DNA of 64,000 bases, from the NCBI GenBank assembly GCA_023407575.1, contig JAEYLX010000027.1:135836-199835 (forward strand), read 5' to 3'. The stretch's first letter is position 1; every line of letters begins with the position of its first letter. A program made the translations under genes and the position numbers. The notes beneath the pieces were generated by a model. The model was not told where the DNA came from. It did no database searches and was given only the letters and a program-made list of their open reading frames with translations. This DNA is from Bacillota bacterium (GTDB lineage Bacteria; Bacillota; Clostridia; Lachnospirales; Lachnospiraceae). Below are positions 8,848 to 17,283 of this stretch, one piece after another.

Positions 8848-10914
8848 ATGCCGAATATACATGTACTTGATGATTCAACCATTAATCAAATTGCAGCCGG
8901 TGAAGTAGTTGAACGCCCAAGTGCAATTGTTAAGGAATTAATAGAAAATGCAATGGATGCTGGTGCAACTGCAATCACATTAGAAATTAAAGAAGGCGGA
9001 CTTAGCTTTATACGCATTACGGATAATGGCTGCGGTATCTCAAAGGAAGATATTCCTTTTGCATTTCTACGCCATGCCACCAGTAAAATTAAAACGGCAG
9101 AAGATTTATTAAGTGTAACTAGTCTGGGATTTCGTGGTGAAGCATTATCCAGTATTGCTGCGGTATCACAGGTAGAACTAATTACAAAGACCACTACCGC
9201 CTTAATAGGTTATCGTTATATTATTGAGGGAAATGATGAAAAATCCTTTGAGGAAATCGGATGTCCTTCAGGAACTACAATTATTGTTCGAAATGTATTC
9301 TACAATACACCAGCTAGAAGAAAGTTCTTAAAATCAGCAACTACAGAAGCGGGCTATATCAGTGATCTTATGGAACGTTTAATTGTTTCTCATCCAAATG
9401 TTTCCTTTAAATATATTACAAATAATCAAGTGAAATTACAATCCTCTGGAAATAGTATGAGTAAAGATATTCTTTACAACATCTATGGAAGAGAAGTTTC
9501 CAGGGAGCTGCTGCCCATAGAATACCATTCTGAAACGGTGAACATTTCAGGATTCATTGGTAAACCTATGATTACGCGCGGTAATCGAAATCATGAAAAT
9601 TATTTTATTAATGGTAGATACATCAAGAGCAGTGTAATTACTAAAGCAATTGAAGAAGCCTATAAGCCATTTTTAATGCACCACAAGTATCCATTTACCT
9701 CCATTTATTTTGAAATCGATCCTTCTTTTATTGATGTTAATGTTCATCCGCAAAAGCTGGAAATACGTTTAAAAAATGGAGAGGAGATTTACCAGTTAAC
9801 ACAAGAGCTGATCCGATCCACGCTGACAGGAAAAGAACTAATACCTAAAGTAGTTTTGACCCCAAAGGAGCAAGAGAAGCAGGTGCTGCCGCAAATGCCG
9901 GAACCTTTTGAGCATAATCGTATGAAACAAATGACGAATTCTTTCGGAACCTATGATAACAAGAATAATAAGACCTTTGTTTCAAAGGTGGCCGAAACTA
10001 GCGGGATATATAATAAGCAAAATAACACCTTTACGTCAAAAGCGGCTGAAAATAAAGCATTTGAACCAAGAGTGAATCATCATGGGATGGATTATATAGA
10101 GGCAACAAAACCTTTGATATCATCTACAAGTCCTCTGGCTGAAACCCTTGCAGGAGTAAAAATAGAAAAGGATAATTATCTAAGTACACCTAATTCTATA
10201 CAGAGCAACACCGAGGTCAAAGCAAATGAGTTAACAATTCAGGAGGAAGAACTTCAAAAACAGCCGCCAAAGCAAATGAGCTTATTTGAAGAAGAAACCG
10301 CGGATGCTCCCTTTTTATCTTCAAAGGCGATAAAAGAGCATCGTATCATTGGCCAGGTATTTTCTACTTATTGGATGATTGAGTATCAGAAGGAACTATA
10401 TTTTATTGATCAGCATGCTGCCCATGAAAAAGTACTCTATGAAAAACTTATGGCAGCAGCAAAAAATAAGACCTTTGTATCTCAGCAACTGATGCCACCC
10501 ATTGTATTAACATTGTCCTTAAAGGAACAAGAGCTCCTGCGAAAACACGAAGAGCTGTTATTACAGCTTGGCTATGAATTTGAGCACTTTGGCGGTAATG
10601 AATATTCTGTGAGAGCTGTTCCGGCTGATTTATATCAGATATCCGAAAAGGAGCTGTTACTTGAATTTATCGATTCCTTGTCAGAGGAAGTTCATAATAC
10701 CCAGCTACATACAGCCTCTATCCTGGAACGTGCGGCAACAATTTCTTGTAAAGCAGCCATCAAGGCAAATCATAAATACTCCTTTGAGGAAGCTTCTGCG
10801 CTTATTAATGAATTGCTTAGCTTGGAAAACCCCTATCATTGTCCTCATGGAAGACCTGTTATTATCTCCATGAGTCAATATGAATTAGAACGTAAATTCA
10901 AGAGAATTGTTTAG
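8848..10914 (+). CDS. mutL: DNA mismatch repair protein MutL with endonuclease motif
   Basis: MutL couples mismatch detection to strand removal. The N-terminal GHKL ATPase shows NQIAAGEVVERP, the ATP-binding NGCGI and RHATSK/GFRGEAL motifs. A variable Gln/Asn-rich linker runs roughly from residue 340 to 480. The C-terminal dimerisation domain contains DQHAAHEKVLYE, the DQHA(X)2E(X)4E metal-binding nuclease signature, and near the end CPHGRP, so this MutL should be an endonuclease as in organisms lacking MutH. It is in an operon with mutS, and miaA follows 90 bp later. Confidence 0.97.
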   Translation: MPNIHVLDDSTINQIAAGEVVERPSAIVKELIENAMDAGATAITLEIKEGGLSFIRITDNGCGISKEDIPFAFLRHATSKIKTAEDLLSVTSLGFRGEALSSIAAVSQVELITKTTTALIGYRYIIEGNDEKSFEEIGCPSGTTIIVRNVFYNTPARRKFLKSATTEAGYISDLMERLIVSHPNVSFKYITNNQVKLQSSGNSMSKDILYNIYGREVSRELLPIEYHSETVNISGFIGKPMITRGNRNHENYFINGRYIKSSVITKAIEEAYKPFLMHHKYPFTSIYFEIDPSFIDVNVHPQKLEIRLKNGEEIYQLTQELIRSTLTGKELIPKVVLTPKEQEKQVLPQMPEPFEHNRMKQMTNSFGTYDNKNNKTFVSKVAETSGIYNKQNNTFTSKAAENKAFEPRVNHHGMDYIEATKPLISSTSPLAETLAGVKIEKDNYLSTPNSIQSNTEVKANELTIQEEELQKQPPKQMSLFEEETADAPFLSSKAIKEHRIIGQVFSTYWMIEYQKELYFIDQHAAHEKVLYEKLMAAAKNKTFVSQQLMPPIVLTLSLKEQELLRKHEELLLQLGYEFEHFGGNEYSVRAVPADLYQISEKELLLEFIDSLSEEVHNTQLHTASILERAATISCKAAIKANHKYSFEEASALINELLSLENPYHCPHGRPVIISMSQYELERKFKRIV

Positions 10915-11003
10915 TAATAGAAGTTATAACCTTATTGCAAAATACTAAAATAAGGCTGCGATTGCATAAATATAATAGTCTTTAAAACAGGAAGAAGGAA
11001 AAC

Positions 11004-11948
11004 ATGAGTAATAAGCCATTAATCATACTTACTGGACCAACCTCAGTTGGTAAATCTGCTTTATCCATAGCACTGGCAAAGGCTGTGAATGGCGAAATCA
11101 TCTCTGTTGACTCCATGCAGGTATATCGGCATATGGACATCGGAACTGCAAAACTTAGGCAGGAAGAGATGCAGGGGGTTCCTCATTACCTCATAGACGA
11201 GTTAGAACCAGACGAGGAATTTAATGTCGTCAAGTTTAAGCAGCTTGCCAGGGGGTATATGGAGGAAATCTACGCAAAGAATAAAATTCCGATTCTTGTG
11301 GGTGGAACTGGTTTTTACATTCAGGCAGTATTGTATGATATTGAATTTACTGAAAATGAATCGGATAACTCGTATCGAAATGAATTAGAGCAATTAGTTT
11401 TTGAAAAAGGTGCTGAATATCTTCATGAAATGCTTGAAAAAGCAGATCCAGAAAGTGCAAAGGCAATTCATCCCAATAATCAAAAGCGTGTAATACGGGC
11501 ACTGGAATATCTAAAGCAGACGGGAGAAAGAATATCTTCTCATAACGAGGAACAAAGACAGAGGATGTCACCTTATAATTTTTGCTATTTCGTACTTACA
11601 AAGGATCGTGCCAAATTATACGAAACAATTAACCAGAGAGTGGATCTGATGCTGGCAGCAGGACTGATAGAGGAAGTAAAATTGCTATCCGAAAAAGGAT
11701 ATCATAAGAATCTGGTATCTATGCAGGGCTTGGGATATAAGGAGATTCTAGCATTTCTTGAAGGTGATTGTTCCTTAGAAGAAGCCGTTGAGCTTATAAA
11801 GAGAGATACCAGACATTTTGCAAAACGACAAATTACCTGGTTTAAAAGAGAGAAAGAGGTAATCTGGCTGGATAAGGATAACTATTCAACGGAGACTGAC
11901 TTGTTAAATAAAATGATTAGTATGATAGAAGAAAATCAAATAGTATAA
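11004..11948 (+). CDS. miaA: tRNA dimethylallyltransferase
   Basis: MiaA transfers a dimethylallyl group from DMAPP to N6 of A37 in tRNAs reading UNN codons. The 314-residue protein has the P-loop GPTSVGKSAL, the DSMQVYRHMDIGTAK substrate segment, GGTGFYIQA and the C-terminal GLGYKEI and KRQITWFKR motifs typical of the family. The start is an ATG after GGAAGAAGGAAA. Its place after mutL is a common Firmicute arrangement (mutSL-miaA-ynbB). Confidence 0.97.
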   Translation: MSNKPLIILTGPTSVGKSALSIALAKAVNGEIISVDSMQVYRHMDIGTAKLRQEEMQGVPHYLIDELEPDEEFNVVKFKQLARGYMEEIYAKNKIPILVGGTGFYIQAVLYDIEFTENESDNSYRNELEQLVFEKGAEYLHEMLEKADPESAKAIHPNNQKRVIRALEYLKQTGERISSHNEEQRQRMSPYNFCYFVLTKDRAKLYETINQRVDLMLAAGLIEEVKLLSEKGYHKNLVSMQGLGYKEILAFLEGDCSLEEAVELIKRDTRHFAKRQITWFKREKEVIWLDKDNYSTETDLLNKMISMIEENQIV

Positions 11949-12100
11949 GTGAATTACAATAAGTACTAATCTTATAATAAATTATTAGGAACAAGTTCAT
12001 GATATTAAGTCAAATTGACAGAATTAATAATATTGGATTGATATAATATTATTATGTAAACTATAAAATAAATAATGGCTTGCATTACGGAGGAAATCAA

Positions 12101-13408
12101 TTGAATACAATTAATACAAAAACAGCGTATGAAGCTTTTGGGATACTTCCAGAGCTCCTTGAATATAGCAGAGTAATTGAAAGTAAACTAAAGGAAAGAT
12201 TTGAGATTATTGATCAGGTGGCTGAAATCAATCAGTTAAAGGTTTTAAAAGCAATGCAGGATAATCGTCTTAGTGATGTACATTTTGCTGCAACCACAGG
12301 CTATGGCTATAATGATATGGGCAGAGACACTCTGGAAAAAGTATATGCAGATGTGTTTAAAGCAGAGGATGCATTGGTAAGACCACAGTTAATCAGTGGG
12401 ACACATGCTTTAACGGTGGCATTAGCTGGTAATTTAAGACCGGGGGATGAGATTCTTTCACCGGTGGGTAAGCCCTATGATACATTAGAGGGTGTAATTG
12501 GAATTACACCAGCAAAGGGATCTTTAGCTGAATATGGTATAACTTATGCACAGGTTGATTTACTATCTAATGGAGAGCTGGATTGGGACGGGATTCGGGC
12601 AGCAATAAGACCTGCCACCAAATTAGTAACAATCCAGCGCTCCAAAGGTTATGCAAGCAGACCAACCCTTTCCGTTCAAAAAATTGGTGAACTGATCCGA
12701 TTTGTAAAAGAGATTAAGCCAGAGGTTATTTGCATGGTTGATAATTGCTATGGTGAATTCGTTGAAACTTTGGAACCCACGGAAGTAGGTGCGGATCTTT
12801 GTGTAGGTTCTCTGATTAAAAATCCGGGCGGTGGTCTAGCACCAATTGGAGGCTATATTGTAGGTAAAGCAGAATATGTTGAAAATGCAGCCTATCGATT
12901 AACTGCACCCGGTTTGGGAAAAGAGGTTGGTGCGACCCTTGGCATTATACCATCCTTGTTCCAAGGCTTGTTCCTTGCTCCTACCGTAGTAAGCGGGGCA
13001 CTGAAAGGTGCAATTTTTGCTGCTAACATCTATGAGAAGTTGAATTATAAAGTGCATCCCAATGCCACGGAAGAACGTTATGATATCATACAGGCAATTA
13101 CGCTTAATTCACCTGAGGCAGTGATAGCCTTCTGTAAAGGTATTCAGGCAGCAGCACCAGTGGACAGCTATGTTTCACCAGAACCCTGGGCAATGCCAGG
13201 ATATAATTGCGATGTAATTATGGCAGCAGGTGCTTTTGTTCAAGGCTCATCCATTGAATTATCTGCAGATGCACCAATTAAACCACCCTATACTGTGTTC
13301 TTCCAGGGCGGATTAACCTGGTATCATGCAAAGTATGGAATTATACTATCTCTGCAAAAGCTATATGAAGAGGGCTGTGTTGATTTGAATGCTTTAAAGT
13401 GCCTTTAA
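12101..13408 (+). CDS. YnbB-like PLP-dependent enzyme (methionine gamma-lyase / aluminium resistance family)
   Basis: This belongs to the family annotated as methionine gamma-lyase or aluminium resistance protein, a cystathionine-lyase-type PLP fold of about 410-440 residues. The PLP lysine is probably the one in GSLIKNPGGGLAP; conserved DNCYGEF precedes it. The substrate in vivo is not established for the family. The start is set at TTG 12101, seven bases after ACGGAGGA; the upstream TTG at 12080 precedes that box and is rejected. It follows miaA as ynbB does in Bacillus, separated here by about 150 AT-rich bases that may hold its own promoter. Confidence 0.88.
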   Translation: MNTINTKTAYEAFGILPELLEYSRVIESKLKERFEIIDQVAEINQLKVLKAMQDNRLSDVHFAATTGYGYNDMGRDTLEKVYADVFKAEDALVRPQLISGTHALTVALAGNLRPGDEILSPVGKPYDTLEGVIGITPAKGSLAEYGITYAQVDLLSNGELDWDGIRAAIRPATKLVTIQRSKGYASRPTLSVQKIGELIRFVKEIKPEVICMVDNCYGEFVETLEPTEVGADLCVGSLIKNPGGGLAPIGGYIVGKAEYVENAAYRLTAPGLGKEVGATLGIIPSLFQGLFLAPTVVSGALKGAIFAANIYEKLNYKVHPNATEERYDIIQAITLNSPEAVIAFCKGIQAAAPVDSYVSPEPWAMPGYNCDVIMAAGAFVQGSSIELSADAPIKPPYTVFFQGGLTWYHAKYGIILSLQKLYEEGCVDLNALKCL

Positions 13409-13578
13409 AAGCAGACCCTTGGATAATTAAATTAAATATCTACAGGGTGGAACAGGTACTTGTAATCTTTGGAGGTAATTACAAAAATTGAGTTTTTCGT
13501 ATACAAATCCCAACTCTTATGTTAAAATGTAAGTTGATTACAAACAAAAGAACCAAAAATATCAGAAGGAGAAGTCAA

Positions 13579-13860
13579 ATGGCCAGAACATCAAGATCGT
13601 TAGGAAAGAATTATTGGGCTCTATTTCTGCTATTATTGTTAGGTATTGTAGTGGGAAGCTTTATTAGTCATTTAGTACGTGAAGTTGATGTCTTAAAATG
13701 GTTAAATAAAGGTCTTCGTCTTTCCATTGGGGACAAGTCCTCCGGAGTTGTATCACTGGATCTGGGTGTGTTAGCAATATCTTTTGGACTTAGCCTTAAT
13801 ATAACAATAGGAAGTGTGATCGGAGCAATCGCCTCCGTTTTCATTTATAAAAAGCTTTAA
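13579..13860 (+). CDS. DUF4321 small membrane protein
   Basis: A 93-residue protein with two membrane helices: about 12-32 (WALFLLLLLGIVVGSFI) and a C-terminal one from about 63 onward ending SVFIYKKL. The LDLGVLAISFGLSLNITIGS segment is typical of DUF4321, found next to radC and mre genes in clostridia. The start is ATG 13579 behind AGAAGGAGAAG rather than the upstream in-frame ATG at 13519, which has no box. Function unknown; the location suggests an envelope or division role. Confidence 0.85.
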   Translation: MARTSRSLGKNYWALFLLLLLGIVVGSFISHLVREVDVLKWLNKGLRLSIGDKSSGVVSLDLGVLAISFGLSLNITIGSVIGAIASVFIYKKL

Positions 13861-13911
13861 ATATTTGGTATTCACCTGGTAGCCTGGAGAGAGGTACTAT
13901 TAGGAGGAATC

Positions 13912-14610
13912 ATGATACAAGATTATCTGACCGTCAAAGAATTACCTGTGTCCGAACGTCCCTATGAAAAATGTGAGAAATACGGTGCATCTACTTTATC
14001 GGATGCAGAGCTATTAGCAGTAATACTTCGTACTGGCACAAAAAAGCAAAGAGTGGTGGATCTGGCAGTGAATATATTAAATTATTCTACTGCCTGCCCT
14101 GGTTTTAAGGGGTTAAATTACCTGTCGATGAAGGAACTTACGAATATCAAAGGTGTTGGTAGAGTAAAAGCAATTGAATTACTTTGCTTAACAGAGATTA
14201 CAAAGCGTATGTCCAGAGAGACACATCAGGATGCCTTAAGGCTGGTTACACCAAAGAGTGTGGCGGATTATTACATGCAGGATATGAGACATCTGACCAG
14301 GGAGCAGGTAATGCTCCTATTATTGGATTCAAAGAACAAATTCGTGAAAGATATGATTATATCCGAGGGAACTGTTAATACTTCGATTATGCCAGTAAGG
14401 GAAGTATTTGTTCAGGCTTTAAAGTATGAAGCTGTTCATATTATTCTATTGCATAACCATCCTAGCGGTGATCCTACACCTAGTGCAGAAGACATTCGGG
14501 TTACAAAAAAACTAACAGAAGCTGGTAATTTAATTGGAATTACACTTATGGATCATATTATTATTGGCGATAATAGATATATCAGCTTAAAAGAACAAGG
14601 ATTGTGTTAA
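13912..14610 (+). CDS. radC: RadC family protein with JAB/MPN domain
   Basis: The 232-residue protein has an N-terminal helix-hairpin-helix region (about 60-95, LTNIKGVGRVKAIEL) and a C-terminal JAB1/MPN metalloprotease-like domain with HNHPSGDPTPSAEDI. The historic DNA repair assignment of RadC is doubtful; biochemical function remains open. The start is ATG 13912 after AGGAGGAATC. It precedes mreB as in many Firmicutes (Bacillus radC-mreBCD), but here a small mobile-like element separates them. Confidence 0.95.
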   Translation: MIQDYLTVKELPVSERPYEKCEKYGASTLSDAELLAVILRTGTKKQRVVDLAVNILNYSTACPGFKGLNYLSMKELTNIKGVGRVKAIELLCLTEITKRMSRETHQDALRLVTPKSVADYYMQDMRHLTREQVMLLLLDSKNKFVKDMIISEGTVNTSIMPVREVFVQALKYEAVHIILLHNHPSGDPTPSAEDIRVTKKLTEAGNLIGITLMDHIIIGDNRYISLKEQGLC

Positions 14611-14668
14611 TGGAACATTACAACTTAACATTCTGACAATCCAAACAAATCTAGCGATAAAAATTACT

Positions 14669-14809
14669 GTAACAGTTTAGCCATAAGCTCGATTTTGCTT
14701 CGCTACATCTCGCTTAGGCAGAACGCCCTACAAGTCTTTAATACAATATGTATTTGAAAGCTCGCTTTCCTACATATTGTATTAAAAACTTGCATGGCTA
14801 AACTGTTAC
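14669..14809. mobile_element. MITE-like 141-bp element with 16-bp inverted ends and 9-bp target duplication
   Basis: Perfect 16-bp terminal inverted repeats, GTAACAGTTTAGCCAT (14669-14684) and ATGGCTAAACTGTTAC (14794-14809), are flanked by the direct repeat AAAATTACT at 14660-14668 and 14810-14818, the expected footprint of a transposition event. Inside, 14731-14752 pairs with 14771-14792 (one mismatch) around a GAAAGCTCGCTTTC tip, so the right half folds into a long hairpin. There is no transposase; it is probably mobilised in trans. It separates radC from mreB and may affect read-through. The ATG inside the right end is not the mreB start. Confidence 0.82.
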
Positions 14810-14850
14810 AAAATTACTACTTACGTGAATTTACAGGAGGTTTCAAAACA

Positions 14851-15873
14851 ATGGCATTAAAGGCGTATGGGATCGATTTTGGTACAAGTACAATTAAGAT
14901 ATATAAAAAGGGACAAGGAATCGTATTAGATGAAAGAAATATTATTGCGATATCTGACCGTAAAAATGTGATAGCAACTGGTGATGATGCATATGAAATG
15001 TATGAAAAAGCACCTAGCAATATAAAAGTAACTTATCCAGTGCGCAATGGTGTAATTGCAGATGTAGCTAATATGATGGAGCTACTAACACAATTTATGA
15101 AGCGCATCAGCAATGGAAAACATCTTGGGGCCTGTGACTATATTGTTGCTACACCGACGGATATTACAGAAGTGGAGCGTCGTTCCTTTTATGATCTGAT
15201 TGCAAGCTCCAACCTTAAAGTTGGTCATATTAAAATCGTAGAAAAACCAATTGCTGATGCAGTAGGCGCGGGCCTTAATGTGATGACAGCCAGAGGTGTG
15301 ATGATTGTTAATATTGGCGCTGACACTACGGAAGTATCCATCCTTTCTCTTGGAGGAATTGTACTAAGTAAGTTAATTCCTGTTGGTGGAAATCGCCTTG
15401 ATGAAGCTATCAAAAGTATGGTGAAAAGAAAGTATAATCTATATATTGGTGATAAGACAGCAGAAAATATTAAGAAGAAACTTTCTTCTGCGCTCACATC
15501 AGTAGAAGCTTCCGTTAAAGTATATGGCCGTGATGTTGTTAATGGTTTACCCACGGAAATGGAAGTTAATTCAACAGATGTATTTGAAGCGATTTCGGAA
15601 TATTTATACTCCATCGTAGATGCTATTCGAATTATCTTAGAGAGAACTCCACCAGAAATATCCTCAGATATCATTGATAGTGGTATTTATGTAACTGGCG
15701 GTTCGGCAAAGATTTTTGCCTTAGATGAATTGATGCATCGTGAAACAGATTTAAAGATTAATATTTGTGAGAATTCCTCTAATACAGTTGTCAATGGTTT
15801 AGGTAAAATTATGGAGGACAATAAGTTATCTGTATTGGCGGACACGCTTCGCCCTAAGATGTTATTAAATTAG
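14851..15873 (+). CDS. mreB: Rod shape-determining actin MreB
   Basis: MreB is the bacterial actin that guides lateral wall synthesis. The 340-residue product has the actin-type phosphate 1 segment GIDFGTSTIKIY, the VEKPIADAVGAGL region, phosphate 2 NIGADTTEVSIL and the adenosine loop YVTGGSAKI. The start is ATG 14851, ten bases after ACAGGAGG; the in-frame ATG at 14794 belongs to the adjoining mobile element end. It opens the mreBCD-mrdA-minCDE-rodA series. The protein could be the Mbl-type paralogue, but context favours mreB. Confidence 0.95.
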   Translation: MALKAYGIDFGTSTIKIYKKGQGIVLDERNIIAISDRKNVIATGDDAYEMYEKAPSNIKVTYPVRNGVIADVANMMELLTQFMKRISNGKHLGACDYIVATPTDITEVERRSFYDLIASSNLKVGHIKIVEKPIADAVGAGLNVMTARGVMIVNIGADTTEVSILSLGGIVLSKLIPVGGNRLDEAIKSMVKRKYNLYIGDKTAENIKKKLSSALTSVEASVKVYGRDVVNGLPTEMEVNSTDVFEAISEYLYSIVDAIRIILERTPPEISSDIIDSGIYVTGGSAKIFALDELMHRETDLKINICENSSNTVVNGLGKIMEDNKLSVLADTLRPKMLLN

Positions 15874-15902
15874 TTAGAATGATAAAATAATGGAGATTAG
15901 TT

Positions 15903-16763
15903 ATGAGGCGAAGGAAGAAGATCAATATTAATCCAAAGTATTTACTTATCGCCTGTATTGTCCTATGCGTCAGTTTGATTATCTTTTCCTTTCGTTTTGG
16001 TGAAAAACTTTCGCCGGTTAAGGATGCAGTCGGAACTGTCATAACACCGATGCAGAAAGGTATTAATACAGTTGGAACCTATATATCAGATCAGTTTGAA
16101 AAGTTTAAAAGCATAGGTTCATTATTAGAAGAAAATGAAAATCTAAAGAATCAAGTGGCTGTTTTAAGTTATGAAAATCAGTCACTTCTTCAAGATAAAC
16201 GGGAATTGGAACAGTTTAGAGAATTATTTAAACTGGATCAACGTTATATTGATTATCCTAAGGTTGCTGCCAGAGTAATCAGTAAAGACCCACAGAATTG
16301 GTATAGTACTTTTACCATCGATAAAGGCGAGAGAGATGGTATGAAAAAGGGAATGAATGTACTTGCCGGTAATGGATTAGCTGGTATCATTACTGAAGTT
16401 CAGGTTAACTATTCAAAAGTTCGAACTATTATTGATGATAACAGCAGTGTTAGTGGTGAATTTTCAAATTCAGATTTTACTTGTATTGTGTCCGGTGATC
16501 TTCAACTCATAGATCAAGGGAAAATCCGTGTGGAGTATATCGACGATGATGTGGACCTCAAGGTAGGTGATGAGGTAATCACCTCTAAAATTAGCAATGA
16601 ATATTTAGATGGTATCTTAATTGGTTATATCAGTGATGTGGAATATGATACTTCGAATACGACTAAAATTGCTTATCTTACTCCAGTTGTTGATTTTGAA
16701 CGCTTGGAGGAAGTATTAATTATAACTGAACTTAAGGAGCCATTAATAGATAAGGAAAAGTAG
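15903..16763 (+). CDS. mreC: Rod shape-determining protein MreC
   Basis: A 286-residue bitopic membrane protein: a basic N-terminus, one membrane helix (about 9-26, LLIACIVLCVSLIIF), a coiled coil (about 65-105, rich in Glu, Asn, Leu) and the extracytoplasmic beta-domain with DKGERDGMKKGMNVLAGNGLAG. MreC scaffolds the elongasome and activates PBP2. It follows mreB after 29 bp and precedes mreD after 8 bp, so one operon is likely. Confidence 0.95.
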   Translation: MRRRKKININPKYLLIACIVLCVSLIIFSFRFGEKLSPVKDAVGTVITPMQKGINTVGTYISDQFEKFKSIGSLLEENENLKNQVAVLSYENQSLLQDKRELEQFRELFKLDQRYIDYPKVAARVISKDPQNWYSTFTIDKGERDGMKKGMNVLAGNGLAGIITEVQVNYSKVRTIIDDNSSVSGEFSNSDFTCIVSGDLQLIDQGKIRVEYIDDDVDLKVGDEVITSKISNEYLDGILIGYISDVEYDTSNTTKIAYLTPVVDFERLEEVLIITELKEPLIDKEK

Positions 16764-16771
16764 GTAATTTT

Positions 16772-17281
16772 GTGAAGCGTTTTATTGTATATTTCTTAGA
16801 AATCCTAATATGTTTTTTAATCCAAAGTGCGATGTTTCATTATATTGCGCTGGCAGATATTGTTCCGAACCTGATAATAATATTAGTGGCGGCGACCGCT
16901 TATATGCGTGGCAAAACCACGGGAATGCTGCTGGGGTTATTTAGTGGATTACTTATTGATTTTATCTACGGTAATTATATTATTGGATTATATGCCCTGA
17001 TCTATATGCTTTTGGGTTACCTTATCGGGTTTACCAATCGTTATTATTCCAATGATGATTACACGTTACCCATCGTTATTATCGGCGTAAGTGATCTTAT
17101 CTATGGTTTTAGTTATTATATCTTTGAGTTCTTGCTTCGAGGACGATTGAATCTTCTATACTATTTCAGAAGAATTATATTACCTGAGATTATCTATACG
17201 GTAGCTGTTTCGGTGTTACTTTATAAGCTGTTACATATGATTAACAATCGCTTAATGCGTAATCTGGAAGAGGAGGTATAG
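16772..17281 (+). CDS. mreD: Rod shape-determining protein MreD
   Basis: A 169-residue polytopic protein with about five membrane helices, matching MreD length. It starts at GTG 16772, eight bases after mreC, with a weak AAGGA box; its last codons contain the AGGAGG box of the next gene. MreD is an integral membrane member of the elongasome that works with MreC. Sequence is weakly conserved in this family, so position between mreC and PBP2 is strong supporting evidence. Confidence 0.92.
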   Translation: MKRFIVYFLEILICFLIQSAMFHYIALADIVPNLIIILVAATAYMRGKTTGMLLGLFSGLLIDFIYGNYIIGLYALIYMLLGYLIGFTNRYYSNDDYTLPIVIIGVSDLIYGFSYYIFEFLLRGRLNLLYYFRRIILPEIIYTVAVSVLLYKLLHMINNRLMRNLEEEV

Positions 17282-17283
17282 AC

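Noticed and set aside
14794..14850. Upstream extension of mreB
   Set aside because: The ATG comes from the mobile element end; the ribosome binding site points to 14851.
15225..15674. 149-codon antisense ORF in mreB
   Set aside because: Shadow of mreB.
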